A stretch of DNA of 27,204 bases. Origin: Anaerolineaceae bacterium. GTDB lineage: Bacteria > Chloroflexota > Anaerolineae > Anaerolineales > Anaerolineaceae. The stretch covers positions 1 to 27,204 of the forward strand of contig DPKV01000101.1 of NCBI GenBank assembly GCA_003542325.1, read 5' to 3'. The position numbers and the translations under genes are program-made. The first letter of the stretch is position 1. Every line of letters starts with the position of its first letter. This document shows, in pieces, positions 7,511 to 15,556 of this stretch. The notes below the pieces were generated by a model. That model was not told where the DNA came from. It searched no databases and saw only the letters and a list, made by a program, of their open reading frames with translations.

Positions 7511-7960
7511 ATGAGTAAAGAAAGATTAATGTACATTGTATTAGGAATTTTTCTGATCCTGGCCGGATTAGCGGTTTTCATCCCTGGGTTAAGCGCGTTG
7601 GGAATTGTGATCGCTGTCCTGGCCCTGATCGCCGGCGTCCTGATCCTGGTTGCGAAGCCCGGAATTTCGGTCTTTGCAGGCTGGGCCCTGGCCGCGATCT
7701 ATTTGATCCTGGTGGGTTTGACCGCGCTCGTCAGCCTGGGTTTCTCCTGGCTGGGAATGGTCATGGCTATCCTGGCGCTCGTCGCTGGTATCGTCCTGGT
7801 CATTAAATGGGCCGGGTTCAAGAAACATCTCGGATTCCTGCTGTTCGTCCTCTGGTTGATTTTGACCGGTTTGGCAGGATTGCTTGGCATTGGCAGCCTG
7901 GGTACGGTGATTGCCATCGTGGCGGTTGCATCAGGTCTCCTGATGATCCTGAATCAGTAA
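7511..7960 (+). CDS. Small membrane protein with three repeated units (DUF308/HdeD-like)
   Basis: A 149-residue, almost wholly hydrophobic protein with about six membrane segments. It consists of three similar units of about 45 residues, each reading roughly LxxIxLILxGL...LGxVxAIxALxAGxLxxI: units begin near YIVLGIFLILAGL, LAAIYLILVGL and LFVLWLILTGL. Repeats of this type are found in DUF308/HdeD-like proteins. HdeD is linked to acid stress in enterics, but no function can be claimed here. The ATG at 7511 follows GAAAGGA at proper spacing; an in-frame upstream start has no such site. A strong terminator follows, so it is probably monocistronic. Confidence 0.75.
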   Translation: MSKERLMYIVLGIFLILAGLAVFIPGLSALGIVIAVLALIAGVLILVAKPGISVFAGWALAAIYLILVGLTALVSLGFSWLGMVMAILALVAGIVLVIKWAGFKKHLGFLLFVLWLILTGLAGLLGIGSLGTVIAIVAVASGLLMILNQ

Positions 7961-7989
7961 ACAAACTGGCAGGATTGAACGAAAGCCGA

Positions 7990-8017
7990 AGTCCCCGTGT
8001 AACAGCGGGGACTTTTT
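7990..8017 (+). terminator. Rho-independent terminator
   Basis: AGTCCCCG (7990-7997) pairs perfectly with CGGGGACT (8006-8013) around an 8-nt loop, followed by a T run through 8017. It lies 29 bp after the DUF308-like gene. Confidence 0.9.
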
Positions 8018-8113
8018 CTTACCGCTGAATTAAAAGGTCTTGACGGTTTTTTTATCAGTGGAGTCCATTAGTTATCCAACGGTAATTTCATTTATGTAGA
8101 GCTATGGTTCCTG

Positions 8114-8623
8114 TCAATTTTTGTTGCGTTTCGCTTTTGCCTGGGCTGAGCTTGTAAACGAGAGCACCAAACCCAGAACGGCCAATCCCAAGCCCAGCAG
8201 GAAACAGACATGTACCGGGAGGTCGGGCAAAACAGCCAGCAATTCCCGGACATCGCCGCCTCTGATATAGTTGTACAGGGAATTGATAATGGGGGAAAAC
8301 AATCCGATGATGACCAGATTCAGCCACAGGCTGTGCCAACGAAACTGTACCCAATAGACGACCGGGAAAAAGACGCTGTACGTGAGGATGTCCATAAAAT
8401 ATGGGGCGGCATCCACCAGCCAGTTGGTTGTCCCTCCCCGCCATGAGACATAACCAAAATAGAATTTACCGGTCTCATAAACAGACGGCCAGAAGACGAA
8501 TCTAACAATCTCCGCGCCTTGCGCTGCGGCAATGACAGCATGCGCTGCCTCGTGCCGGAACGTGCTGAGGATCAGATAGACGGGGAGCAGCAATACCCAG
8601 AGCCAATCTTGTTTGCGGATCAT
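8114..8623 (-). CDS. M50-like integral membrane zinc metalloprotease
   Basis: A 169-residue membrane protein with an HExxH zinc site (HEAAH, residues 24-28) inside the first hydrophobic region. About four membrane segments are visible. A later GGDVREL, after the segment IIGLFSPIINSLYNYI, could supply the third zinc ligand (Asp), as in small M50-type proteases. Such enzymes cut substrates within the membrane. The ATG at 8623 is preceded by GGAAGGAAAGG; longer in-frame starts add a hydrophilic, unconserved-looking leader. It is transcribed alone, divergently from the deacetylase gene. The substrate is unknown, and a non-proteolytic role cannot be excluded. Confidence 0.7.
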   Translation of the reverse strand: MIRKQDWLWVLLLPVYLILSTFRHEAAHAVIAAAQGAEIVRFVFWPSVYETGKFYFGYVSWRGGTTNWLVDAAPYFMDILTYSVFFPVVYWVQFRWHSLWLNLVIIGLFSPIINSLYNYIRGGDVRELLAVLPDLPVHVCFLLGLGLAVLGLVLSFTSSAQAKAKRNKN

Positions 8624-8749
8624 GTCCTTTCCTTCCATCCTCTTGCATCTGCTATATATATTAAGCGTTTTTGAGGGTGCAGAGCCTGCATATCTGAGTA
8701 AATTATAGGTCAATCCTGAAAATTACGATGGGATTCACTGAGAAAAACG

Positions 8750-8777
8750 TTCAATAAATGGAAAAAGTACTTATAAT
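8750..8777 (+). promoter_or_regulatory. Probable promoter of the deacetylase-symporter operon
   Basis: A perfect TATAAT (8772-8777) lies 16 bp after a weak -35 match, TTCAAT (8750-8755), about 40 bp before the start codon. Confidence 0.4.
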
Positions 8778-8819
8778 TGGGTTATTACCTCTTCATCTCA
8801 CCGAATCAAAGGAGTGTCC

Positions 8820-9719
8820 ATGCTGGCCAATCCAGTTCTCAAAAAATTAGGTTTTTCAAATGATGACCGGGTCATCATTATCCATACCGATGATATTGGC
8901 ATGTGCCAGGCGTCTGTGGATGCATTTGCGGAAATGGTGGATTTCGGATTGATCTCCAGCGGTGCGGTGATGGTGCCCTGCCCCTGGTTTCTGGAAGCAG
9001 CTAATTTCGCCGTCTCCCATCCTGAAGCCGACCTCGGCGCCCATCTGACTCTGACCAGCGAATGGCAGACCTATCGCTGGGGGCCGATCAGCACCCGTGA
9101 CCCGGAAACCGGATTGATGGACGAGCAGGGTTTCTTCCACCGTCGTTCTGAAGGCGTCTGGGAACATGCCGGTCCGGAAGCCGTTCAGGTGGAACTCGAG
9201 GCACAGGTCACCCGGGCGTTGGCAGAGGGAATCAACCTGACCCATATCGATACCCACATGGGCTCCGTCGCCCATCCCAAATTCATCTCGACCTATGTCC
9301 AACTGGCGATGAAATTCAGCCTGCCGCTGATGATCCCCCGGATGGATGTACCTACCATCATGGCGCAGCAGCGTGTAGATGAGGCAACTGCTCAGCTTCT
9401 AGCCGGGACGCTCCAATCATTGGAGGAGATGGGTCTGCCCTTGCTGGATGGCATTTCCGGGTTGGAATTGGAACACGCTGAAAATCGGTTTGATCAGGCG
9501 AAGGAAGCGCTGCTCGCATTGAAACCCGGGGTCACCCATTTCATCATTCACCCCTCGAAGGACACGCCGGAACTGCGCCATATCACCACCTCGTGGGATT
9601 GCCGTGTGGCTGATTATAAAACCTTTACCAGCGAGGCCACCCGCGATTTTATTAAGAATGAAGGTATTCAGGTCATCGGTTATCGGGCGCTCAAGGAATT
9701 GATGCCGCCTCTTGCTTGA
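8820..9719 (+). CDS. ChbG/YdjC-type carbohydrate deacetylase
   Basis: A 299-residue protein of the YdjC/ChbG family. These metal-dependent hydrolases remove an N-acetyl group from amino-sugar oligosaccharides, for example chitobiose in E. coli. Key residues seen: IHTDDIGMC (H22, D24, D25), GAHLTLTSEW (H75) and THIDTHMGS (H142, D144, H146), which correspond to the family metal site and catalytic Asp. FIIHPS near the C-terminus is also typical. The ATG at 8820 is chosen because AAAGGAG (8808-8814) sits at ideal spacing; the in-frame GTG at 8814 overlaps that site. The symporter gene follows after 30 bp, which supports joint import and deacetylation of a sugar. The exact substrate is unknown. 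Confidence 0.87.
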   Translation: MLANPVLKKLGFSNDDRVIIIHTDDIGMCQASVDAFAEMVDFGLISSGAVMVPCPWFLEAANFAVSHPEADLGAHLTLTSEWQTYRWGPISTRDPETGLMDEQGFFHRRSEGVWEHAGPEAVQVELEAQVTRALAEGINLTHIDTHMGSVAHPKFISTYVQLAMKFSLPLMIPRMDVPTIMAQQRVDEATAQLLAGTLQSLEEMGLPLLDGISGLELEHAENRFDQAKEALLALKPGVTHFIIHPSKDTPELRHITTSWDCRVADYKTFTSEATRDFIKNEGIQVIGYRALKELMPPLA

Positions 9720-9749
9720 ACCCACCCACTATCATAAGGAGAGACTTTC

Positions 9750-11150
9750 ATGACCGACTCATCTTTACCTCGTCCTGCAAAATTAAGCTTTGGATATAAA
9801 ATCTCATGGGGGACCGCTGCGCTGGGAACTTCCCTGATCTCCGGGATCTATGGCGGCTTGTTGACCATTTTTTATCAGGATTATCTTGGTCTGAGTGCCA
9901 AATGGATCGGGATTGCAGCGACAATTTACGCGATTTGGAATGCCTTAAACGACCCGATTTTCGGGTATATCACGGATGGCACCCGGAGCAAGCATGGCCG
10001 GCGGATCCCTTATATGCGGTACACGGCACCCTTCCTCGCCCTGACCTTCATCCTCGTTTGGTTTGCACCCCCACAAGCCGGGCAGCAGGCTTTGTTCTGG
10101 TGGATGCTTGTCACGATGTTGCTTTATGACACCTGCTATACCATCATTGGCCTGGTTTATTCGGCCCTTTTGCCGGAAGTGGTCGAAACGGATCAGCATC
10201 GCAACCAGCTTCAAATCTCGAGTTCATTATTTGCCATGCTGGGAACGCTTCTTGGGTTTGTTATTCCCGATATGGTCCGGCCCAAAACGGGTGACGCATC
10301 GCTGGTCCCCTTATATGTCGCGGTGATCGTGGCGGGTATCTTTGGCATGCTGTTGATCATGGTCACGACCTTCAAAATCAAGGAAAAACCTGAATACACC
10401 AAGGTGGACAAACCCATTCCTTTACTGGATGCGGTCAAGTACACCTTCACCAGTAAATCCTTCCTGACCCTGGTATCAGCCAATTTCATGTCGATTTTGA
10501 TGAGTTCACTGATCATCGGGTCTTTGTATTACCTGGCGGATTATGTGCTGCAATGGCCGACCATCCAACTGCTGGTGTTCCTGTTTGTACCATTGATCAT
10601 CGGCATTCCATTGACATCCATATTCAGGAAGTGGTTTGGAATTGTCGGGGCGCAGCAATTCCTGCTGGTGGTGGCGGGGATTGGGTTGATCGCGATTGCT
10701 TTCGTCCCGGACGCCCTGATACCGGCCTGTGTGGTTTTGGCCGGGCTGGGTCTGGCGGGTCCGCAGACCCTGACCAATGTCCTGTTCGCCCAGGTGGCGG
10801 ACGAAGATGAACTGCGCTCCGGCGTCCGGCGGGAAGGGGCCTTCTTTGGGGTCAATGCACTCATTACCAAACCCGCTCAATCGATTGCGCTTTGGGTCAC
10901 GCCCTTCATCCTGGAGTTGACCCACTTCGTCACACGGGCCTCCAATGAGGGCGAAATCTTCCTGAATCAACCGGCTGAAGCGATCATGGGGATCAAGATC
11001 TTTACCGGTGTGATCCCGGGGATAGCCTGTCTGATCGGAGCAGTTATTCTGATCTGGTTCCCGCTAAAGGGTAAGAAGTGGGAGGAAGTTCAAAAGGAAG
11101 TCCAGCTTCTGCATATGGAAAAGAAAAAGAAATTGGAAGAGCTGGCTTAA
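9750..11150 (+). CDS. GPH-family (MelB-like) sugar:cation symporter
   Basis: A 466-residue, 12-segment transporter of the glycoside-pentoside-hexuronide family within the major facilitator superfamily. The diagnostic segment WNALNDPIFGYITDGTRS (about 64-80) carries the paired Asp residues used for cation coupling in MelB, followed by KHGRRIPYMR. The C-terminal tail is short and charged (MEKKKKLEEL). AAGGAG (9736-9741) lies 8 bp before the ATG, and the gene follows the deacetylase closely, so both are likely co-transcribed. The pairing suggests uptake of a glycoside or amino-sugar oligosaccharide. The cation and sugar cannot be read from sequence. Confidence 0.9.
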   Translation: MTDSSLPRPAKLSFGYKISWGTAALGTSLISGIYGGLLTIFYQDYLGLSAKWIGIAATIYAIWNALNDPIFGYITDGTRSKHGRRIPYMRYTAPFLALTFILVWFAPPQAGQQALFWWMLVTMLLYDTCYTIIGLVYSALLPEVVETDQHRNQLQISSSLFAMLGTLLGFVIPDMVRPKTGDASLVPLYVAVIVAGIFGMLLIMVTTFKIKEKPEYTKVDKPIPLLDAVKYTFTSKSFLTLVSANFMSILMSSLIIGSLYYLADYVLQWPTIQLLVFLFVPLIIGIPLTSIFRKWFGIVGAQQFLLVVAGIGLIAIAFVPDALIPACVVLAGLGLAGPQTLTNVLFAQVADEDELRSGVRREGAFFGVNALITKPAQSIALWVTPFILELTHFVTRASNEGEIFLNQPAEAIMGIKIFTGVIPGIACLIGAVILIWFPLKGKKWEEVQKEVQLLHMEKKKKLEELA

Positions 11151-11200
11151 TCCGATTCTGTTTGGGACACAATCCAGTTGGAATAGAAAAATAAATTCCG

Positions 11201-11235
11201 TAAAAAGAATAGGGCGACCCACGGGTCGCCCTATT
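11201..11235 (-). terminator. Terminator of the GNAT gene, possibly bidirectional
   Basis: A 12-bp perfect stem (11208-11219 with 11224-11235) has a 4-nt loop. Read on the minus strand it is followed by a T run (A run 11202-11206 on plus), so it terminates the GNAT gene. It also lies 57 bp after the symporter stop on plus, where the T run is missing. Confidence 0.85.
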
Positions 11236-11247
11236 GAATTCAAACGA

Positions 11248-12024
11248 TTAGGAAATTATCTTCTCCATTTTATATGAAAATTTGCATGGCACAAACCCGA
11301 TGGCTTTGTAGAACGCCTGATCGGAGCTGACGACCACCCGGGTGACACCCTTCCGGCTCATCCGGCGCATGCCCTCATAGACCGCTTCACGGGCCAACCC
11401 CATCCGGCGGAACTCAGGCTGCGTCCCGACGGGTTCCAGTGTCGCCAGATGGTTCGGCGCATCGTGCCAGATCAGGGAGAAGGCGGCATATTCCCCATTT
11501 GGGGATTTGATGACGATGTCCTGTTCTTTCCGGTAATCCGGCGCTTGTTGGAGGATTTCATAAGACTTCAATGATGGCCATTCCAAAGGATCGGGATGGT
11601 TAAACCCACGACCAAAGGCTTTGCAGCGTTGAGCCAGGTCATTTTCATCCGCCATGGATTGAAGTTGGAAGCCCTCAGGCAGGTGAGGTTCATCCGGCAA
11701 GTTGGTATTGATCAGATCGAATTCGCTTTCAATCCCCTGGCTGGCGGTGTCCGGTTCAAATCCTCGGGAAGACAACAGTTTCAGCAAGGGTTCGTTCTTC
11801 GGGTCCACATAAATAAAGAGGTGGTTTTTGTTCGGGTCGATGAGTTCCGCTTCAGCAAAATCCACCATCTCAGGCAGGAGGTTCAGGTACTCGGGGTGAC
11901 GCTCGATAAAGAACTCGCCGTAACCGGGGTGGGTTGGGTCGGGATGTTCGAGATGGGTTACGCCGGCGATTTCACCGTCCTCAGTCTCCCAAAGACCTGT
12001 TTTCTGATAAAGAAATTGGTTCAT
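11248..12024 (-). CDS. GNAT N-acetyltransferase, main part of a split gene
   Basis: A 258-residue open frame of the GCN5-related N-acetyltransferase superfamily, probably a two-domain GNAT. The acetyl-CoA binding loop is in the C-terminal half: LATLEPVGTQPEFRRMGLAR, where QPEFRRMGLA matches the Q/RxxGxG/A motif. It is followed by VVVSSDQAFYKAIGFV, the typical AFYxxxGF end. The first half (GLWETEDGEIAGVTHLEHP) looks like the middle of a degenerate N-terminal GNAT domain whose start is missing. The missing part is found upstream in another frame (12021-12218), overlapping as ATGA. The acetyl acceptor is unknown. A strong terminator follows. Confidence 0.8.
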   Translation of the reverse strand: MNQFLYQKTGLWETEDGEIAGVTHLEHPDPTHPGYGEFFIERHPEYLNLLPEMVDFAEAELIDPNKNHLFIYVDPKNEPLLKLLSSRGFEPDTASQGIESEFDLINTNLPDEPHLPEGFQLQSMADENDLAQRCKAFGRGFNHPDPLEWPSLKSYEILQQAPDYRKEQDIVIKSPNGEYAAFSLIWHDAPNHLATLEPVGTQPEFRRMGLAREAVYEGMRRMSRKGVTRVVVSSDQAFYKAIGFVPCKFSYKMEKIIS

Positions 12025-12218
12025 TTTATCAATGGATGCTTGCTGGGAGGGTCTTCCCCCCAGTTCGCCAGGAATGGTGAAACGAAATAGAAGGTGTATT
12101 CCCAGCGCTCGATGCGCCAGTTGACGGAGCTTTGGTAGAGCGTAAAGGTGGTGGATAAGAAATCTCTGGCCCGTATGAAATCCCGGTTGAAATTAAAGGG
12201 GTTTTGTTTGGCTTTCAT
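12021..12218 (-). pseudogene. N-terminal piece of the same GNAT, out of frame
   Basis: A 65-residue frame starting at an ATG with a good Shine-Dalgarno (AAAGGA, about 7 bp before). RARDFLSTTFTLYQSSVNWR and WEYTFYFVSPFLANWG look like the N-terminal helix and strand of long GNAT proteins of this kind. It ends in a TGA that overlaps the ATG of the next frame. Adding one base at the run of six G (plus-strand C run 12056-12061) would fuse both frames without a stop through SQQASIDKMNQFL. This could be a real frameshift mutation, a homopolymer sequencing error, or a coupled or slippage-expressed gene. Confidence 0.6.
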
Positions 12219-12537
12219 GGTTTTTCCTTTCAAGTAGTGCAGCAGCTTTCTTGTTAACGTTGCACAAGGAAATGAAAAAGCCATCCTGGCAAAATATGGG
12301 TTGCCAGCGCAAGCCTTGGCTCAAATCAATATGCGTAATGTCAAAGACAAACGGGAAGAATCCCGGACAGGTGATGGCGCACATTAATCCCGGTGAAACG
12401 GATAGCGTTCACATGGTTTTGGAATTAATGGATGCTCATTGTCCAGTCCTTTCGAGATGGAATCAGTACCTCAATTATAAATCCAATTGGTCAGCGGCGT
12501 ACCTGGTAACAGGGTAGAACCTATCCTGGTCTGGTGG
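12219..12537. other. Intergenic stretch, no supported gene
   Basis: Short open frames exist on both strands (for example 12251-12517 plus) but have no Shine-Dalgarno, no recognisable domain and unusual composition. A short stretch in another plus frame (AILAKYGLPAQALAQINM) reads like coding sequence but soon meets a stop. A degraded gene remnant is possible. Otherwise only the leader of the GNAT gene and the 3' end of the neighbouring operon are here. Confidence 0.5.
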
Positions 12538-13551
12538 TTATTCTTTCTGGCTGCGCTTGAAGAGGAAACCCAATCCAATGATGGAAGCGAGTGCAATCAG
12601 GATCACCCAGGGGCGTTCAAGCAGCCATAATCCGGTCGTTATTCCGGTGCGGATGCCCTTGACCCGGTGAAGTTTTCCGGGTTTTCCCACAGGTTCATCC
12701 CAATCAAAGTCTTTTAGCTTGGAGAGGAACTCTTGCCCGACGCATCCCTCCAGGCAGAAGATATGAATGGGTTTTCCCTGCATGACACATAGGCGCAAAT
12801 CCCGGGAAAATTCTTCCCAGGTGAGTGGGGGGAGATCAATGACGCCTTCAATGTCCACGCCGCCGCCGGTGTTACCGACGCCGATTGAATCCGTCTCCGG
12901 CGCGTAACTCCAAAGGAGGGCGTCACCGTTGGGCCGGAAGAAACTGGAGTAGAGCATAAAAACTTCCCGGTCGGTTTCCAGGTCGATAAGCCCCAGCGTG
13001 CGTTGAAGGACGGAAGAATTGGCCCGGCGTTCCTCTGAAATCAGCGGGATATGATAGGATTCAACGGGGTAACCATCCGCATGGATTCGCTCCACAAGCG
13101 ATTGATAAGCCAGCTTCGCCTTTGCAACCCGTTTCTTATCCATCAACCGTCGCAAAAGGGTGGAGACGAATTTCTCCGTCCGCTTCTTCTCCATGATCTG
13201 GCGCATTTCCCGGATATCCGGTTCAATATCAAGACCGATGCCCACCCAGAGGAGGTCGTTCTTCTCCGTCCAGGCGAGGAAATCAAGATACCGTTGAATT
13301 GCCGCTTCATGATTGTCCAGGTTGAACCAGTACCCCTGTTCCTCCGGCAGCAGCAGCCAGGCGATAACGGGGATACCGGCTTTATTCAGTTTTTTTACAA
13401 CCCTGGCCCGCTCGCCCGACAGGTCCAGGATGCCAAGGCTGAGGGAGGCATTCAGCGCTTTGAGGTCATCAATCACATGCTGCTGTTCAAACAACCAGGT
13501 CAGCTCTTCGTTATTAAGTTCGGTAAAGAAAGTTAAAGGTGGTTTTGGCAT
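12538..13551 (-). CDS. Unrecognised tail-anchored protein, TIM-barrel-like
   Basis: A 337-residue protein that I do not recognise. Regularly spaced hydrophobic strands suggest an alpha/beta barrel: LSLGILDLS, GIPVIAWLLLP, LLWVGIGLDIEPD, YPVESYHIPLI, REVFMLYSSFF and PIHIFCLEG. Acidic residues at strand ends (DIEPD, EGCVG) would fit a catalytic barrel such as a glycoside hydrolase, but this is only a structural impression. One C-terminal membrane segment (WVILIALASIIGLGFLF) ends in a short basic tail. There is no signal peptide at the N-terminus, so the soluble domain is probably cytoplasmic and anchored by the tail. CAGGAGAG precedes the ATG. It follows the membrane-helical gene by 19 bp. Confidence 0.8.
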   Translation of the reverse strand: MPKPPLTFFTELNNEELTWLFEQQHVIDDLKALNASLSLGILDLSGERARVVKKLNKAGIPVIAWLLLPEEQGYWFNLDNHEAAIQRYLDFLAWTEKNDLLWVGIGLDIEPDIREMRQIMEKKRTEKFVSTLLRRLMDKKRVAKAKLAYQSLVERIHADGYPVESYHIPLISEERRANSSVLQRTLGLIDLETDREVFMLYSSFFRPNGDALLWSYAPETDSIGVGNTGGGVDIEGVIDLPPLTWEEFSRDLRLCVMQGKPIHIFCLEGCVGQEFLSKLKDFDWDEPVGKPGKLHRVKGIRTGITTGLWLLERPWVILIALASIIGLGFLFKRSQKE

Positions 13552-13570
13552 TTTATTCTCTCCTGTTGAC

Positions 13571-14116
13571 TTAATCCGAGGCTGAAGCTTGTTTCTCTTT
13601 TTCTTCAGGCAGGTCTCGGATCATATTCCGAAGCGCGATCGCCTTGTTTTGCCAATCCTGCCGGCTGATCAGTTTTTCATTATTAGCGGCTGAAATCGCC
13701 TCAAAGAACTCAATGGACTCGGCTTGAACCATTTTGGTCTCCTTGACGGCGTCCAACATCTCTTCCTTTTCATAGACTTTTTCCACCGAGTTGAGGATTT
13801 CCAGGTATTTATCCTCGGGAAGGCTGAGCAGCAATTTCTTCCATTCTTTAATGGCGGTCATTAATTGACCTGACTCGACTAATTTGTCAACCGATTTTAA
13901 CTGCCGGAGGGCGTTTTTTACCCGCAAGGTGGCGGTGAGCAGTCTGAAAATCCGGAATAGCAGGAAGATACCCAACGCAAGAAAGACGTAACGCAGGTTT
14001 TGAGGGATGGTATATCCCAATTGATGCAAGGCGATGAGGGCAATACATTCGATCACCAACAGGATTGCCGGCATCAAAAGAGACCAGTTGGGTTGGAGCT
14101 TGGATTTATCAGCCAT
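13571..14116 (-). CDS. Unrecognised membrane protein with cytoplasmic helical domain
   Basis: A 181-residue protein of unknown function. Two membrane segments (about 13-32 and 41-58) form an N-terminal hairpin, followed by RVKNALRQLKSVDKLVESGQ and about 110 mostly helical, charged residues that could form a short coiled coil or TPR-like bundle (AIKEWKKLLLSLPEDKYLEI). The perfect GGAGG 4 bp before the ATG supports expression. It lies between the malic enzyme (61 bp upstream) and the barrel-like gene (19 bp downstream), so all are likely one transcript. A scaffold or partner for the tail-anchored neighbour is plausible but not shown. Confidence 0.78.
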   Translation of the reverse strand: MADKSKLQPNWSLLMPAILLVIECIALIALHQLGYTIPQNLRYVFLALGIFLLFRIFRLLTATLRVKNALRQLKSVDKLVESGQLMTAIKEWKKLLLSLPEDKYLEILNSVEKVYEKEEMLDAVKETKMVQAESIEFFEAISAANNEKLISRQDWQNKAIALRNMIRDLPEEKEKQASASD

Positions 14117-14177
14117 AAAACCTCCAAGTGGTACTGTTTATGATATCACAGGCCACCTGTTCAAAAAGGCAAGGTTT

Positions 14178-15533
14178 TTAGTCAGCCGGCATGGGTGGAA
14201 TGCAGTTTTCATCCATCAAGACATGGGTGGCTGCCTGGGAAGCGGCAATCATGATCTCAGCCCGGGTCAATAATTCATCATAACTCATTTGCACCTGGGC
14301 CAGCCCCTGCTCCTGCGCCTTCATGCCCACTGCTGCCGCCTGGAGTGGATAAATGGTGAGGTCCATCATTTTCGGCAGGATATAATCCGGGTTCAACTCC
14401 GAATCATCAACACTGTTGGCGAGCGCTTCCGCAGCCGCAAAACACATCTCGTCCGTGATCGTCCTGGCGCGGACGTCCAGCGCGCCGCGGAAGATGGCGG
14501 GGAAACTGAGTGAGTTGTTGACCTGGTTGGGAAAATCGGAACGCCCGGTGCCGACGACAGCCGCGCCGGCGGCTTTAGCCTCCGAGGGCCAGATCTCCGG
14601 TGTGGGGTTGGCGCAGGAAAAAACGATGGGGTCCGCAGCCATCGCTTCGATCCACGCCGGCAGGATGATGCCCGGGCCTGGTTTGGCATAGGCGATGACG
14701 ACATCCGCGCCTTGCAGGGCTTCCGGAATGCCGCCTTCCCGGCCTTCCATGTTGGTTATTTGGGCCAGCTCCCATTGCAATGCCCCGGAGTCCAGGTCTT
14801 TCCGGTGAGGGCCCAGGATTCCACCGACGTCCACCATGGTGGCTTTAGCGGGATCGACACCCCAGCCAAAGATCAGCCTTGAACAGGCGATCCCGGCTGC
14901 CCCGGTACCGATAAACGCGACCCGGACGGTTTCTTTGGCTTTGCCGACCACTTTGAGAGCGTTCATCAGCCCTGCAAGGGTTACGGTCGCCGTGCCCTGC
15001 TGGTCATCATGCCAGACCGGGATATGGGCTTCCTGGCGCAGCCGGTCGAGGATTTCAAAACATTTCGGTTGAGCGATATCTTCCAGGTTGATTCCGCCGA
15101 AGCCGGGTTGGATTCGGAGGACGGTCTCAATGAACTCGTCCGGCGAGTTGACATCCAGCATGATCGGGATGGCATCCACGCCCCCGAAGTATTTGAACAG
15201 CATCGCCTTGCCTTCCATGACTGGCAGGCCCGCTTCAGGACCAATATCTCCAAGACCCAGGACACGCGACCCGTCACTCACAATGGCGATCAGGTTCCCT
15301 TTATTGGTCATTTCATAAACCTGTTCGGGATGCGCTGCGATGGCTTTGCAGGGCGCTGCGACGCCGGGTGTATACCAGATGGAGAAATCATCAAGTTCCC
15401 GAATGGGGCATTTGGGCATGATGTTCAATTTTCCCCGGTAATATTGGTGAAGTCGTATGGACTCTCTGGCAAGCCGGTCGGATTTTTCTTGATCTTTATT
15501 GTCAGACGAATCCTTTATAAATGGTTTTGGCAT
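14178..15533 (-). CDS. NAD-type malic enzyme (oxaloacetate-decarboxylating)
   Basis: A 451-residue malic enzyme that converts malate to pyruvate and CO2 while reducing NAD(P). Motifs in order: YTPGV (54-58), SDGSRVLGLGDIGPEAG (86-102), catalytic Lys in MEGKA (K109), metal ligands in INLEDI (E151, D152) and HDDQQGTAT (D176, D177). The nucleotide loop GTGAAGIA (209-216) follows, then FSCANPTPEIWP. An Asp at the end of the second Rossmann strand (ATMVDVGG) favours NAD over NADP. It is the short bacterial form, without the phosphotransacetylase-like tail of MaeB. The SulP gene ends 23 bp upstream, so the two are very probably co-transcribed. Direction (anaplerotic or decarboxylating) is not visible. 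Confidence 0.94.
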   Translation of the reverse strand: MPKPFIKDSSDNKDQEKSDRLARESIRLHQYYRGKLNIMPKCPIRELDDFSIWYTPGVAAPCKAIAAHPEQVYEMTNKGNLIAIVSDGSRVLGLGDIGPEAGLPVMEGKAMLFKYFGGVDAIPIMLDVNSPDEFIETVLRIQPGFGGINLEDIAQPKCFEILDRLRQEAHIPVWHDDQQGTATVTLAGLMNALKVVGKAKETVRVAFIGTGAAGIACSRLIFGWGVDPAKATMVDVGGILGPHRKDLDSGALQWELAQITNMEGREGGIPEALQGADVVIAYAKPGPGIILPAWIEAMAADPIVFSCANPTPEIWPSEAKAAGAAVVGTGRSDFPNQVNNSLSFPAIFRGALDVRARTITDEMCFAAAEALANSVDDSELNPDYILPKMMDLTIYPLQAAAVGMKAQEQGLAQVQMSYDELLTRAEIMIAASQAATHVLMDENCIPPMPAD

Positions 15534-15556
15534 GGATTTCTCTATTCGGAATATTG

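Noticed and set aside
12251..12517. Open frame of 88 codons on plus in the intergenic stretch
   Set aside because: It has no Shine-Dalgarno, overlaps the GNAT leader, and contains Cys/Trp/Met-rich random-looking sequence.
12500..12537. Hairpin GGGTAG-AAC-CTATCC as terminator of the minus-strand operon
   Set aside because: The stem is short and no T run follows it on the minus strand.
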